A DNA stretch of 54,913 nucleotides from Brachybacterium sp. UMB0905 (GTDB taxonomy: Bacteria > Actinomycetota > Actinomycetes > Actinomycetales > Dermabacteraceae). The position numbers were made by a program, and so were the translations under genes. Location: positions 260,755-315,667 of the forward strand of contig NZ_PNHL01000001.1 of the NCBI RefSeq assembly GCF_002871795.1, written 5' to 3'. How positions within the stretch are numbered: the first letter of the stretch is position 1; the number at the start of each line of letters is the position of its first letter. Below are positions 25,811 through 36,396 of the stretch, piece after piece. The notes under the pieces were generated by a model, which worked only from the letters and a program-made list of their open reading frames with translations, made no database searches and had not been told where the DNA came from.

Positions 25811-26598
25811 AGGGAGACCTCCACTCCGGTCAGGCGGCGCTGCACATCGGCGATGTCCTCGCGGCGGGAGAGGTCCAGCACGCCCCCGGCGAAGGGGATC
25901 ACCTGCACGGTCGCGAGGGCCCGTACGGCATCGACGATCTCGAGCTCCCCGCGGGTGCTCGGGGTGATCTGCTCGCAGGCGGTGAAGATCTCCGGGGTGA
26001 AGGCGAAGCAGTTCATGCTCACCAGGGCGTTCTCACCCGCGGCGGCGAGATCCTCCGCGGAGGGCTTCTCCAGGATGCCGGTGAGGATCCCGTCCTGCTG
26101 CTGGATGATCGCGAAGGCGGCGACCCGGTCCGCGGGGATGTTCGACTGCTCCACCAGGGCGGTGCGCTCGAAGCCCAGCAGGGCATTGCCGGGGGCGGCC
26201 AGGAGCTGCTGCACACCCTCGCCCGGGTACAGGTTGTCGCCGTTGACCATGAGGAACGGCTCCTCCCCCACCGCCTCCCGGGCGGCGGCCACGGCATCGG
26301 CGGTGCCCCTCGGCTCCTCCTGCACGGCGAAGAGGACCTCGAGGCGCTGTGGGGCCACCTGCGCGATGTGCTCGGCGAACTCGGCATGCTCGGGGGCGAC
26401 CACCAGGACCGCCCGGGTGATCCCGGCATCGGCCAGGGCGGACAGCGAATAGTCCACCAGGCGGTGCTCGCCGATGGGCATCAGGGCCTTATGCCCGCTG
26501 GCCGCTGCGGCGGCCTGCTCGGCGCTCAGGTTCTCCCCGCCCGCGGCGCGCATACGGGTGCCCAGTCCCCGGGCCAGGACGACGGCGGTGGTGATCAT
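25807..26598 (-). CDS. Sugar-1-phosphate nucleotidyltransferase (NTP transferase fold)
   Basis: 263 residues. The nucleotide-binding signature at the N-terminus reads VVLARGLGTRMRAAGG, with Arg where Gly or Ala is usual in the GxGTR loop. The conserved downstream features are KALMPIGEHRLVDYSL (Lys and Pro of the acceptor site), the metal Asp in FLMVNGDNLYPG, and a Glu-rich EIVDAVRAL segment. Products of this fold activate a sugar-1-phosphate with an NTP. Coupled on both sides by ATGA-type overlaps to the phosphomutase and the sugar kinase, which could both supply the sugar-1-phosphate. Base and sugar specificity unknown. Confidence 0.87.
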   Translation of the reverse strand: MITTAVVLARGLGTRMRAAGGENLSAEQAAAAASGHKALMPIGEHRLVDYSLSALADAGITRAVLVVAPEHAEFAEHIAQVAPQRLEVLFAVQEEPRGTADAVAAAREAVGEEPFLMVNGDNLYPGEGVQQLLAAPGNALLGFERTALVEQSNIPADRVAAFAIIQQQDGILTGILEKPSAEDLAAAGENALVSMNCFAFTPEIFTACEQITPSTRGELEIVDAVRALATVQVIPFAGGVLDLSRREDIADVQRRLTGVEVSL

Positions 26599-28016
26599 GA
26601 CTCTCCCAGGTCGAAACGGTCGGCGACGGCGCTCGCCAGCTGCTGCGCCTCCTCCAGGGTCGGGGCCTCCGCGAACACCCGGATCACCGGCTCGGTGCCG
26701 GAGAAGCGGATGGTCAGCCAGGAGTCGTCAGCGAAGTACACCTTGGCCCCATCCTCCCAGCTGATCCGCGCGATATCGCGGTCGAAGGAGGGCAGTTCGT
26801 GCTCGACGAAGATGCGCTGCTGCAGCTCCTCGCGGCGGGCAGGAGTGTACGCGTAGGCAGCCTCGACCATCTCGAGCCGCCCGTAGCGGTCCACGATGTC
26901 CTGGTAGATCTGCGAAAGCTTCTTTCCGGAGGCCGCGACCATCTCCACCAGCAGGCTGCCGGCCTGGATGCCGTCCTTGCCGGGGATGTGCCCGGCCACC
27001 GTGAGGCCGCCGGAGGATTCACCGCCGATGATCGCGCCGGTCTCGGCCATCTTCGCGCTGATCCACTTGAAGCCCACCGGCACCTCATGGCACTCCTGGC
27101 CGTGGGCGGCGGCGACCCGGTCCAGCAGATGGGTGGTGGACATGTTGCGCACCACCGGGCCGGACCAGCCCTTGGTGCTCAGCAGGTACTCGTACAGCAG
27201 CACGAGCACCTGGTTGGGGCTCAGGTATTCGCCGGTGTCATCGATGATGCCCAGGCGGTCCGCATCCCCGTCGGTCGCGATGCCCAGATCCGCCCCCTGC
27301 TCGAGGACGGCCTGCCGCAGCGGGGCCAGCGACCCCTCCGCCGGGGAGGGCATGCGGCCGCCGAACAGCGGATCGTGGCGGGCGTTGATGACATCCACCT
27401 GGCAGCGGGCGGAGATGAGGATGGTCTGCATGCTGGTCTGCGCGACGCCGAACATCGGGTCCAGCACCACGTGCAGATGGGCGTGGCGGATGGTCTCCAG
27501 GTCCAGCTGCTCCATGATCGCGTCGAGGTACCAGTTGATCGAGGACTGCTCGGTGACCAGCTCGCTGCTGCGTGCCTCATGCGGGGCCAGGGCCTTCACG
27601 TCCGCCTCGGTGAGCGGGGCGATGCGCTCACCCAGCTCATCGGTGACCTCGAGGGTCGCATCGCGTCCGCCGGCGGTGAAGAGTTTGATGCCGTTGTACA
27701 GGGCCGGGTTGTGGCTCGCGGTGACGGCGAGGCCGTAGGGCGCCTCCTGCTGCTTCACCGTCCACATGCACATCGGCGTGGGCACGGGGCGGGTGATCAC
27801 GCGCACCGGGATGCCATTGCCGGCCAGCACCTCGATCGCCCACCAGGCGGCGACGTCGGAGAGGAACCGCCGGTCGTAGCTGATGACGATGCCGCGCTCG
27901 GCGACGCCCTCATCGTGCATGCGGTCCGCGAGGCCCTGGGCCAGCAAGCGGACGTTCGCGCGGGTGAACTCATCACCGATGATGGCGCGCCAGCCACCGG
28001 TGCCGAACCTGATCAT
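26595..28016 (-). CDS. Phosphoglucomutase/phosphomannomutase family protein
   Basis: 473-residue alpha-D-phosphohexomutase that moves phosphate between C1 and C6 of a hexose. All four family signatures are present: the phospho-Ser loop TASHNP (Ser101), the Mg-binding DGDADR (249-254), the sugar-binding GGESSGG, and the phosphate-binding RFSGTEPVIRV near the C-terminus. First gene of the leftward operon mutase - nucleotidyltransferase - kinase - M20 hydrolase. A sigma-70-like promoter with an overlapping palindrome lies 50-95 bases upstream, so expression of the whole operon is likely repressed by a dimeric regulator. Confidence 0.92.
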   Translation of the reverse strand: MIRFGTGGWRAIIGDEFTRANVRLLAQGLADRMHDEGVAERGIVISYDRRFLSDVAAWWAIEVLAGNGIPVRVITRPVPTPMCMWTVKQQEAPYGLAVTASHNPALYNGIKLFTAGGRDATLEVTDELGERIAPLTEADVKALAPHEARSSELVTEQSSINWYLDAIMEQLDLETIRHAHLHVVLDPMFGVAQTSMQTILISARCQVDVINARHDPLFGGRMPSPAEGSLAPLRQAVLEQGADLGIATDGDADRLGIIDDTGEYLSPNQVLVLLYEYLLSTKGWSGPVVRNMSTTHLLDRVAAAHGQECHEVPVGFKWISAKMAETGAIIGGESSGGLTVAGHIPGKDGIQAGSLLVEMVAASGKKLSQIYQDIVDRYGRLEMVEAAYAYTPARREELQQRIFVEHELPSFDRDIARISWEDGAKVYFADDSWLTIRFSGTEPVIRVFAEAPTLEEAQQLASAVADRFDLGES

Positions 28017-28068
28017 GGATGCTCCTTCGCGGGCGGGGCGGCGGGGTGGGGCAGCCTCCCGCCAATAC

Positions 28069-28083
28069 GTTCACGTTGTGAAC
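28069..28083. promoter_or_regulatory. Palindromic operator overlapping the mutase operon start site
   Basis: GTTCACGTTGTGAAC: perfect 6-bp inverted repeat with a 3-base centre. It begins directly after the leftward -10 and spans the expected transcription start, a classic repression position. The ROK regulator encoded nearby is one candidate; nothing in the sequence proves it. Confidence 0.6.
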
Positions 28084-28112
28084 AAACTACGACGACGGGC
28101 GCATGCCGTCAA
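28084..28112 (-). promoter_or_regulatory. Promoter of the phosphohexomutase-kinase operon
   Basis: Leftward TTGACG (28112-28107), 17-base spacer, TAGTTT (28089-28084). The best sigma-70-like promoter I find in the window; the start codon is about 60 bases downstream. Confidence 0.65.
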
Positions 28113-28147
28113 GACTTTCGACAGGTTCCCCCCTGTGTTATTCGCAG

Positions 28148-28153
28148 TAACCT
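28148..28153 (+). promoter_or_regulatory. -10 of a leaderless polysaccharide deacetylase transcript
   Basis: TAACCT ends 6 bases before the GTG start at 28160, with no ribosome-binding site between, so transcription should begin at the start codon itself. Confidence 0.5.
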
Positions 28154-28159
28154 GGCGGC

Positions 28160-29671
28160 GTGCTGCGTTCCGAGTTGCCGCGTTCCCAGTTCTGCCGTGT
28201 GCTCCTGGCCTCCCTCGGGGGATCCCTCGCCCTCGGTGCCTGCACCGACCGCGGAGGCACCGACCCCACTGCATCGCCCGGCCCCTCCGATGGTGGCGGC
28301 CCCTCCGACGGGGGCACCAGCGGTGACGGGGAGGACATCGTCGGCACCCCGGCCCCCGCGTGGCCGCAGCCAGCCGCCGTCGACCCCTCTGCCCTGCCGG
28401 ACCTCGACGTGCTCACGATCTCCGACAACACCCTGCGCATGCACATCGTGGTCCCGCAGCTGGGCGGCCACGACACCCTGAACACCGCGACGCGAGAATT
28501 CGCCGAGGGGCAGGAACAGGACTTCCGCGACGGCCTGCCGCCCGCCCCCTCCGATGGCGGCGACAGCGAGACTCCGCCGATCTGGATCTCCGGCACCTGG
28601 CAGGCCACCGCGCTCAGCGCGGACATCGCCGGATTCGTGCTGACCACCAGCTACTCCCCCGGCGCGAGCATCGGGCAGGAGCGGCGCAGCCTCTGGTACG
28701 ACACTCGGGCCGGGCGCGTGCTCTCCCCCGGCGACCTGTTCGTGTCCGAGCATCTCGGGGACATCGCCGAGGCCGTCACCGCGGAGCTCGGGGACCACAT
28801 CGACGACGTCGACTCCGCATGGGTGGATTCCGCGCTGGATGAGGGCAGCGCGCTGATCGCCTTCACCGCCGACGGGGACCTGCTGGTGGGCTTCGATTCG
28901 CACACCGTCGGCCCCGGATCCGCGGGCGCCCCCGCGGTCGCCCTGCCCGACCCGGACGGTGCGGGCTGGCTGACTGAGACGGGCCGCACGGGGCTCGCCG
29001 CAACGCTCGACCCGGCCCCGGCCGACCTGCCCGACCGCCCCGAGGTCACCGTCCACCCGCCAGTGGACCCCAGCGACGGAAAGTTCATCGCGCTAACCTT
29101 CGATGACGGGCCCTCCGGCTCGACCACACCGCGTCTGCTCGACATCCTCGCCGAGCATGAGGTGCCCGCGACGTTCTTCGTCCTCGGCTCCCAGGCGCAG
29201 GCCTTCCCCGATGTGCTCGTGCGGCAGGTCGCCGAGGGGCATGAGATCGGCAACCACTCGTGGTCCCACCCGGATCTCTCCGGCCTCGGGGCCGAGGCCG
29301 TGCGGGAGGAGATCGACCGCACCTCCACGACGATCGAGGAGATCACCGGCGCACGGCCCACCCTGCTGCGCCCGCCCTACGGCGCGACGAACGGCACCGT
29401 CGATGAGGTGTCCGCGGAGCTGGGGGTCGCGCAGATCCTGTGGAACATCGACACCGAGGACTGGCGCCACCACGATCCTGCGCAGACGCGCACGGCGATG
29501 CAGAATCCGGCGAGCGGCTCGATCGCTCTCATGCACGACATCCACGCCAGCACCGTCGACGCGGTGCCGCAGGTGATCGAGGATCTGAAGGCCGCGGGCT
29601 TCACCTTCGTGACCGTCAGCCAGCTGCTGCCGGATCCGGTCCCGGGCGAGCGCTACTCGCAGGCGGGCTGA
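28160..29671 (+). CDS. Lipoprotein polysaccharide deacetylase (NodB domain) with DUF3298-like domain
   Basis: 503-residue secreted lipoprotein. The GTG start follows TAACCT by 6 bases (leaderless). The signal peptide ends in a lipobox LGAC (lipid-carrying Cys about 29), then a Gly/Ser/Asp-rich linker. A DUF3298-like domain (about 85-280; SLWYDTRAGRVLSPGDLF) precedes the NodB carbohydrate esterase 4 domain (about 310-495) with TFDDGPS (metal Asp pair), HSWSHPDLSG (metal His), RPPYGATN, NIDTEDWR and MHDIH. It probably removes acetyl groups from peptidoglycan or another wall glycan; the architecture resembles actinobacterial peptidoglycan deacetylases. The last 56 bases overlap the end of the convergent ROK gene. 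Confidence 0.9.
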   Translation: MLRSELPRSQFCRVLLASLGGSLALGACTDRGGTDPTASPGPSDGGGPSDGGTSGDGEDIVGTPAPAWPQPAAVDPSALPDLDVLTISDNTLRMHIVVPQLGGHDTLNTATREFAEGQEQDFRDGLPPAPSDGGDSETPPIWISGTWQATALSADIAGFVLTTSYSPGASIGQERRSLWYDTRAGRVLSPGDLFVSEHLGDIAEAVTAELGDHIDDVDSAWVDSALDEGSALIAFTADGDLLVGFDSHTVGPGSAGAPAVALPDPDGAGWLTETGRTGLAATLDPAPADLPDRPEVTVHPPVDPSDGKFIALTFDDGPSGSTTPRLLDILAEHEVPATFFVLGSQAQAFPDVLVRQVAEGHEIGNHSWSHPDLSGLGAEAVREEIDRTSTTIEEITGARPTLLRPPYGATNGTVDEVSAELGVAQILWNIDTEDWRHHDPAQTRTAMQNPASGSIALMHDIHASTVDAVPQVIEDLKAAGFTFVTVSQLLPDPVPGERYSQAG

Positions 29672-30980
29672 GCACCGGGACGCGCAGCGGATCCTCGAGC
29701 ACCCGCTGCAGGGCGAGCGTCGCTCCGCCGCGAGCCGCGGCCTGGAGCCCGAGCCATGAGCCGAGTACCTCGACGCGACCTGCCGGGTCCAGCAGCCGCG
29801 CATCCAGCGCCTTCTGCACCGGGCTGACCAGCAGCTCGGCGAGCTCGCCGAAGGCCCCGCCGAGGATCACGACCTGCGGGTTCAGCACATCGGTGAGCAC
29901 CCCGAGGCCCCGGGCGAGATCGGTGGTCAGCTGCGCCATGCCCTCCGTGATGGCGGGTTCTCGTGCGGCGGCGAGCTCGCGCAGGCGGGCGAGGCGCCGC
30001 GCCATCGACCAGTCCGCGGTGCGCCCGGGATCCTCGGCGGGCAGCAGGTCCAGGACCGCCTCGAGGCCGACGAGCGTCTCCCAGCAGCCGCGGCGGCCGC
30101 AGCGGCAGGCACGGAGCGGGGCGGTGGGGGTCGGTGCGCCCAGGCTGATGTGCCCCACCTCGCCGGAGCTGCCGGAGAAGCCGCGCAGCAGGTTGCCGCC
30201 CACGATGATGCCCGCGCCCACGCCGACATCGCCGGTGAGATAGATGAGGTCCGCAACCCCGCGGCGGGCCAGGCGCGGGGCGGCCGCGAGCGCGGAGAGC
30301 TTCGCGTCATTCTGCACCGCGACCGGCAGCTCCTCCCCCATGAGGCGCTGGTCGAGCTCCGCGGCGAGCGGCACCTGCTGCCAGCCGAGGTTCGAGGCGA
30401 AGCGCACCGTCGCGGACTGCTCGTCGATCGGGCCGGGCGCGGCGACGCCCACGCCCGCGACCCACAGTCCGGCCGCCTCGGCCACCTGCTGTGCCTCGCA
30501 GATCAGCTGCGCCGCAAGATCCAGGACCGTGGCCGCGGGGTAGGTGCGGGCGGGCTCAGCGTCGGCGGCAGGCTGCCCGTCGGCCCCCTGAGCGGCGGCG
30601 TCCCGTCCCCGCTTTCCGCCGGCGATGAACGGGGTAGGGCGCGCCGTGGTGAACCGGACGCCACCGCCGAGGTCCTGCAGGCACACGGTGAGCTGATCCG
30701 CCGCGAGATCCATGCCGATGCCGGCCACCCGCGTGGGATCGAGGTGGAGCGCGGTGCCGGGTCGGCCCACGCCGCCTTGCCGCTGCGTCGGGCCCTCGCG
30801 CACCAGCCCGCGCTCCGACAGATCCGTGACCAGCGAGGTCACCGCTGCTTTCGACAGGCCGGTGCGCTGGGCGAGATTCGCCCGGGTGCTCGGGCCGTGA
30901 TCGGCCAGATCGCGCAGCAGCAGCGAGAGGTTCGCGCTGCGCATTGCGGCGTGGCTCCGCGGGCGGGCGGCCGGGCTCAT
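29616..30980 (-). CDS. ROK family transcriptional regulator
   Basis: 454 residues from the ATG at 30980, which overlaps the stop of the PRC-barrel gene (ATGA); the frame upstream of this is within that gene. The N-terminal MarR-like winged helix (about 13-65, RANLAQRTGLSKAAVTSLVTDLSERGLV) is followed by a ROK sugar-kinase-like domain: GVGVAAPGPID, DVGVGAGIIVGG, HISLG, and the zinc-binding CRCGRRGCWETLVG. XylR/NagC-type ROK proteins repress sugar genes until a sugar or sugar phosphate binds. Its targets might be the mutase-kinase operon or the ABC importer in this window; neither is proven. Confidence 0.92.
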   Translation of the reverse strand: MSPAARPRSHAAMRSANLSLLLRDLADHGPSTRANLAQRTGLSKAAVTSLVTDLSERGLVREGPTQRQGGVGRPGTALHLDPTRVAGIGMDLAADQLTVCLQDLGGGVRFTTARPTPFIAGGKRGRDAAAQGADGQPAADAEPARTYPAATVLDLAAQLICEAQQVAEAAGLWVAGVGVAAPGPIDEQSATVRFASNLGWQQVPLAAELDQRLMGEELPVAVQNDAKLSALAAAPRLARRGVADLIYLTGDVGVGAGIIVGGNLLRGFSGSSGEVGHISLGAPTPTAPLRACRCGRRGCWETLVGLEAVLDLLPAEDPGRTADWSMARRLARLRELAAAREPAITEGMAQLTTDLARGLGVLTDVLNPQVVILGGAFGELAELLVSPVQKALDARLLDPAGRVEVLGSWLGLQAAARGGATLALQRVLEDPLRVPVLSPPASSARPGPDPAAAG

Positions 30981-31375
30981 GATGCGGCGTGGGTCGCACC
31001 GTCCGGCCGGGCGGCGCGGGCGTACCACTGCTCGAGCTCGCGCAGCTCTGCGGCGCCGACGTGCCCGGTCGCGGGCGGGCACGGGCCGCCGCGGGCGATC
31101 GCGGCGGGGATGCTCAGGTGCAGCCCGTCGGGTTCGGCGCGCTCCCGATCCGGCTCACGCGGCAGGGCGGCGATCACCGTGGCCGGCAGCAGGACCGTGC
31201 GCGAGCTGAGCTGCCGGCGGATCACCGCCAGGGCGGCGAACTCGCCCGTGGCATCGCGCAGGTAGATGTCGCGGACGCGGCCGACGACGACCCCGTCGGC
31301 CCCGTGCACTGTGACGCCCTCGAGGTCAGCCGGGCGCAGCGGCGGCGCCGGGGATTTAGAGGGTGCAGTGCTCAC
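30977..31375 (-). CDS. PRC-barrel domain protein
   Basis: 132 residues. A PRC-barrel-like beta fold is suggested by DLEGVTVHGADGVVVGRVRDIYLRD (about 17-41) and FAALAVIRRQLSSRTVLLPA. The GTG start lies 8 bases past TAGGAT, with AGGAG very close to it, so the mRNA leader is short or absent. Coupled to the ROK regulator by an ATGA overlap. PRC-barrel proteins occur in RNA processing, photosynthetic centres and membrane-associated regulators; no function can be given here. Confidence 0.75.
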   Translation of the reverse strand: MSTAPSKSPAPPLRPADLEGVTVHGADGVVVGRVRDIYLRDATGEFAALAVIRRQLSSRTVLLPATVIAALPREPDRERAEPDGLHLSIPAAIARGGPCPPATGHVGAAELRELEQWYARAARPDGATHAAS

Positions 31376-31436
31376 AGCTCCTGATCCTAGCGATCCGGCT
31401 CCCTGCCGCGGGCCCGGATGCGCCGGTGGGCGGAGC

Positions 31437-34905
<3,469 letters not shown>

Positions 34906-34950
34906 CGGCGGTTCCTCTCGGCGTGGGGTGCGGGGGCAGGGGCGTCCGCC

Positions 34951-34956
34951 AGTCTA
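34951..34956 (-). promoter_or_regulatory. Candidate -10 of the lysC-asd operon
   Basis: TAGACT reading leftward, with about 40 bases to the ATG of lysC, including GAGAGGA. No recognisable -35 and no lysine-riboswitch-like leader. Confidence 0.4.
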
Positions 34957-34993
34957 CGAGCGCCCCGCCGGGACCTGCCGAGCCGTCCCACGG

Positions 34994-35039
34994 GCACGCG
35001 CCCGCTACCCCGCCAAGCACGCGCCCGCTACCCCGCCAA
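34994..35039. repeat. 23-base tandem direct repeat
   Basis: Two exact adjacent copies of a 23-base unit beginning GCACGCGCCCGCTACCCC (34994-35016 and 35017-35039). The second copy runs directly into the palindromic repeat that starts at 35037. Confidence 0.9.
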
Positions 35040-35097
35040 GACGGCTACGTTTCCGTTGAAATAGGCCACTCATTCCCACGGAAACGTAGCCGTCTGC
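35037..35097. repeat. 61-base palindromic repeat, copy 1
   Basis: Perfect 18-bp arms (AGACGGCTACGTTTCCGT at 35039-35056 and its complement at 35078-35095) around a 21-base loop. It aligns without gaps to 36258-36318 in the same orientation (about 49 of 61 positions equal). Lies between lysC and the 3' end of the nuclease-like gene. Confidence 0.9.
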
Positions 35098-35127
35098 AGG
35101 TCGAGGGGTTCGTAGGGCTCTGCGACC

Positions 35128-36111
35128 TCAGGTTGTCGGGGTCCATCCTCGTCGGATCAGGGCATCGCGCACCCAACTGGTCGCAGCCTCACAGGAGCTG
35201 CGCAGATCCTTCGCTACCGTCTGCACTTCGATCCAGCCATACCGCTCGCGACGCTCACGGCGCTGGATATCTCGGTGCTGCTGCTCAGCTTCACGATGAT
35301 GAGCGCCGTCGTGCTCCAGACACACCTTCCACGCTGGCCAGGACATATCCGGCTCCCCCAGCGACACTGCTCCCACGAGAATGGGGCGGTTCAGCTCCGG
35401 TTCCGGCAGCCCTGAACGCACCACCGCGAGTCGTAACCGCGTCTCCGCCGGAGAGTCCGATCCGACGCGAATCAGCTCCGCTGCTTGACGCAGCCCGGGA
35501 GTGCCATTGCCGGTATAGGCCTCGAGGGACTCCTTCAGCTGTCGCGGCGTGGCATGGGGTTCATCGCGTCCTTCCGCCCACAGGCGCGGGATGCGCAGCA
35601 GATGATCTCCGATCGCGACCAGGTCATCGACCGACAGTGTCCGGCCCAGATCAAGCCACGTGCGCAGCCGCCCGGTGGTCCGCACGCCGCCATGCATCTC
35701 GACCTCGTGCGACTGGAGCCGATGCCTTGTCCAGCGCACGAGCTGCGTACTGCGTCGCGCATGACCACCGGAAGCCAACTGGATCCGCGGATCAACCCCG
35801 ATCTCATACCCCGCGTTGATGTCTCCCGCCGTCGGTGGACTCCACGTGCCGAGCTGCCGCGGAAGCGGGAGATTCCACAGCCGCGCCGCAGTGAGTCCCC
35901 GCGCGGCAACACGCGGATCAGCTCGGGTGAATGCCGACGCCACGCCAATCTCCGTGGGCACCGCACCGGCGGCCAGGTAGAGGCCCTGACCAATGCGCTG
36001 CAGGTCCTGTGCGCGCAGCCGGTTGGGATCCACGCCGAGCGCAGCTGCCTCGGCCGACGTGAACACAGAGGCGAGAAGCTGCGACGGCAGGAGCGTCGGA
36101 GGTCGAGACAT
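35128..36111 (-). CDS. Putative endonuclease-fold protein with AbiEi-like N-terminus, flanked by palindromic repeats
   Basis: 327 residues from the ATG at 36111; an in-frame ATG at 36144 is an alternative, neither with a strong ribosome-binding site. The N-terminal ~60 residues (LLASVFTSAEAAALGVDPNRLRAQDLQRIGQGLYL) resemble the winged-helix start of AbiEi-type antitoxins. The C-terminal ~110 resemble DUF559/Vsr-like PD-(D/E)xK nucleases: a Glu in SPAETRLRLA, Asp in GEPDMSWPAWKVCLEHDGAHH, then HRDIQRRERRERYGW. No toxin partner adjoins it. Two copies of a palindrome bracket the gene, one about 30 bases past its stop and one about 150 bases before its start. Fold assignment is from motif pattern only; function unknown. 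Confidence 0.75.
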   Translation of the reverse strand: MSRPPTLLPSQLLASVFTSAEAAALGVDPNRLRAQDLQRIGQGLYLAAGAVPTEIGVASAFTRADPRVAARGLTAARLWNLPLPRQLGTWSPPTAGDINAGYEIGVDPRIQLASGGHARRSTQLVRWTRHRLQSHEVEMHGGVRTTGRLRTWLDLGRTLSVDDLVAIGDHLLRIPRLWAEGRDEPHATPRQLKESLEAYTGNGTPGLRQAAELIRVGSDSPAETRLRLAVVRSGLPEPELNRPILVGAVSLGEPDMSWPAWKVCLEHDGAHHREAEQQHRDIQRRERRERYGWIEVQTVAKDLRSSCEAATSWVRDALIRRGWTPTT

Positions 36112-36396
36112 GACCCGAGCATCCCGCAGCCCGGAGAGCATTCCGACAGTTATCCACAATTCGCAGGTCAATGACCTATCGTGCGGTGCCCGCGCCCGGG
36201 TCCGACACCCGTGCGTTCCCCCGCGATGCGCCCGAGCCCCAGCGCGGAAGCCCCAGTGCAGACCGCTACGTTCTCGTGGAAATTGACCATCGATTCCCAC
36301 GAAAACGTAGCCGTCTGCGCTTTAGGAGGTCCGACGGGGCGAGGGGGCAGGGCGGGGCAGGCCAGGCAGGCCAGGCAGGGCAGGGCCCCGCGCGGG
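36112..36396. other. Intergenic region with palindrome copy 2 and G-rich repeats
   Basis: 285 bases between two leftward genes. It contains the second palindromic repeat (36258-36318), then a G-rich run with three 9-base units of the GCAGGCCAG type (36357-36383), the last one degenerate. The palindrome may also terminate transcripts of the mannitol-dehydrogenase gene. I see no clear promoter for the nuclease gene beyond a TTGACC at about 36165-36170. Confidence 0.6.
36258..36318. repeat. 61-base palindromic repeat, copy 2
   Basis: 26-base arms (36258-36283 and 36293-36318) pair with three mismatches around a 9-base loop. The outer right arm AAACGTAGCCGTCTGC is identical to that of copy 1 at 35082-35097. 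Confidence 0.9.

Noticed and set aside
34906..35127. Lysine riboswitch upstream of lysC
   Set aside because: The predicted leader is only about 40 bases and has no multi-helix aptamer; the structure present is the palindromic repeat upstream of the promoter.
35128..36111. Type IV toxin-antitoxin (AbiE) system
   Set aside because: Only the antitoxin-like N-terminal fold is suggested; no AbiEii nucleotidyltransferase gene is adjacent and the C-terminus looks like a nuclease.
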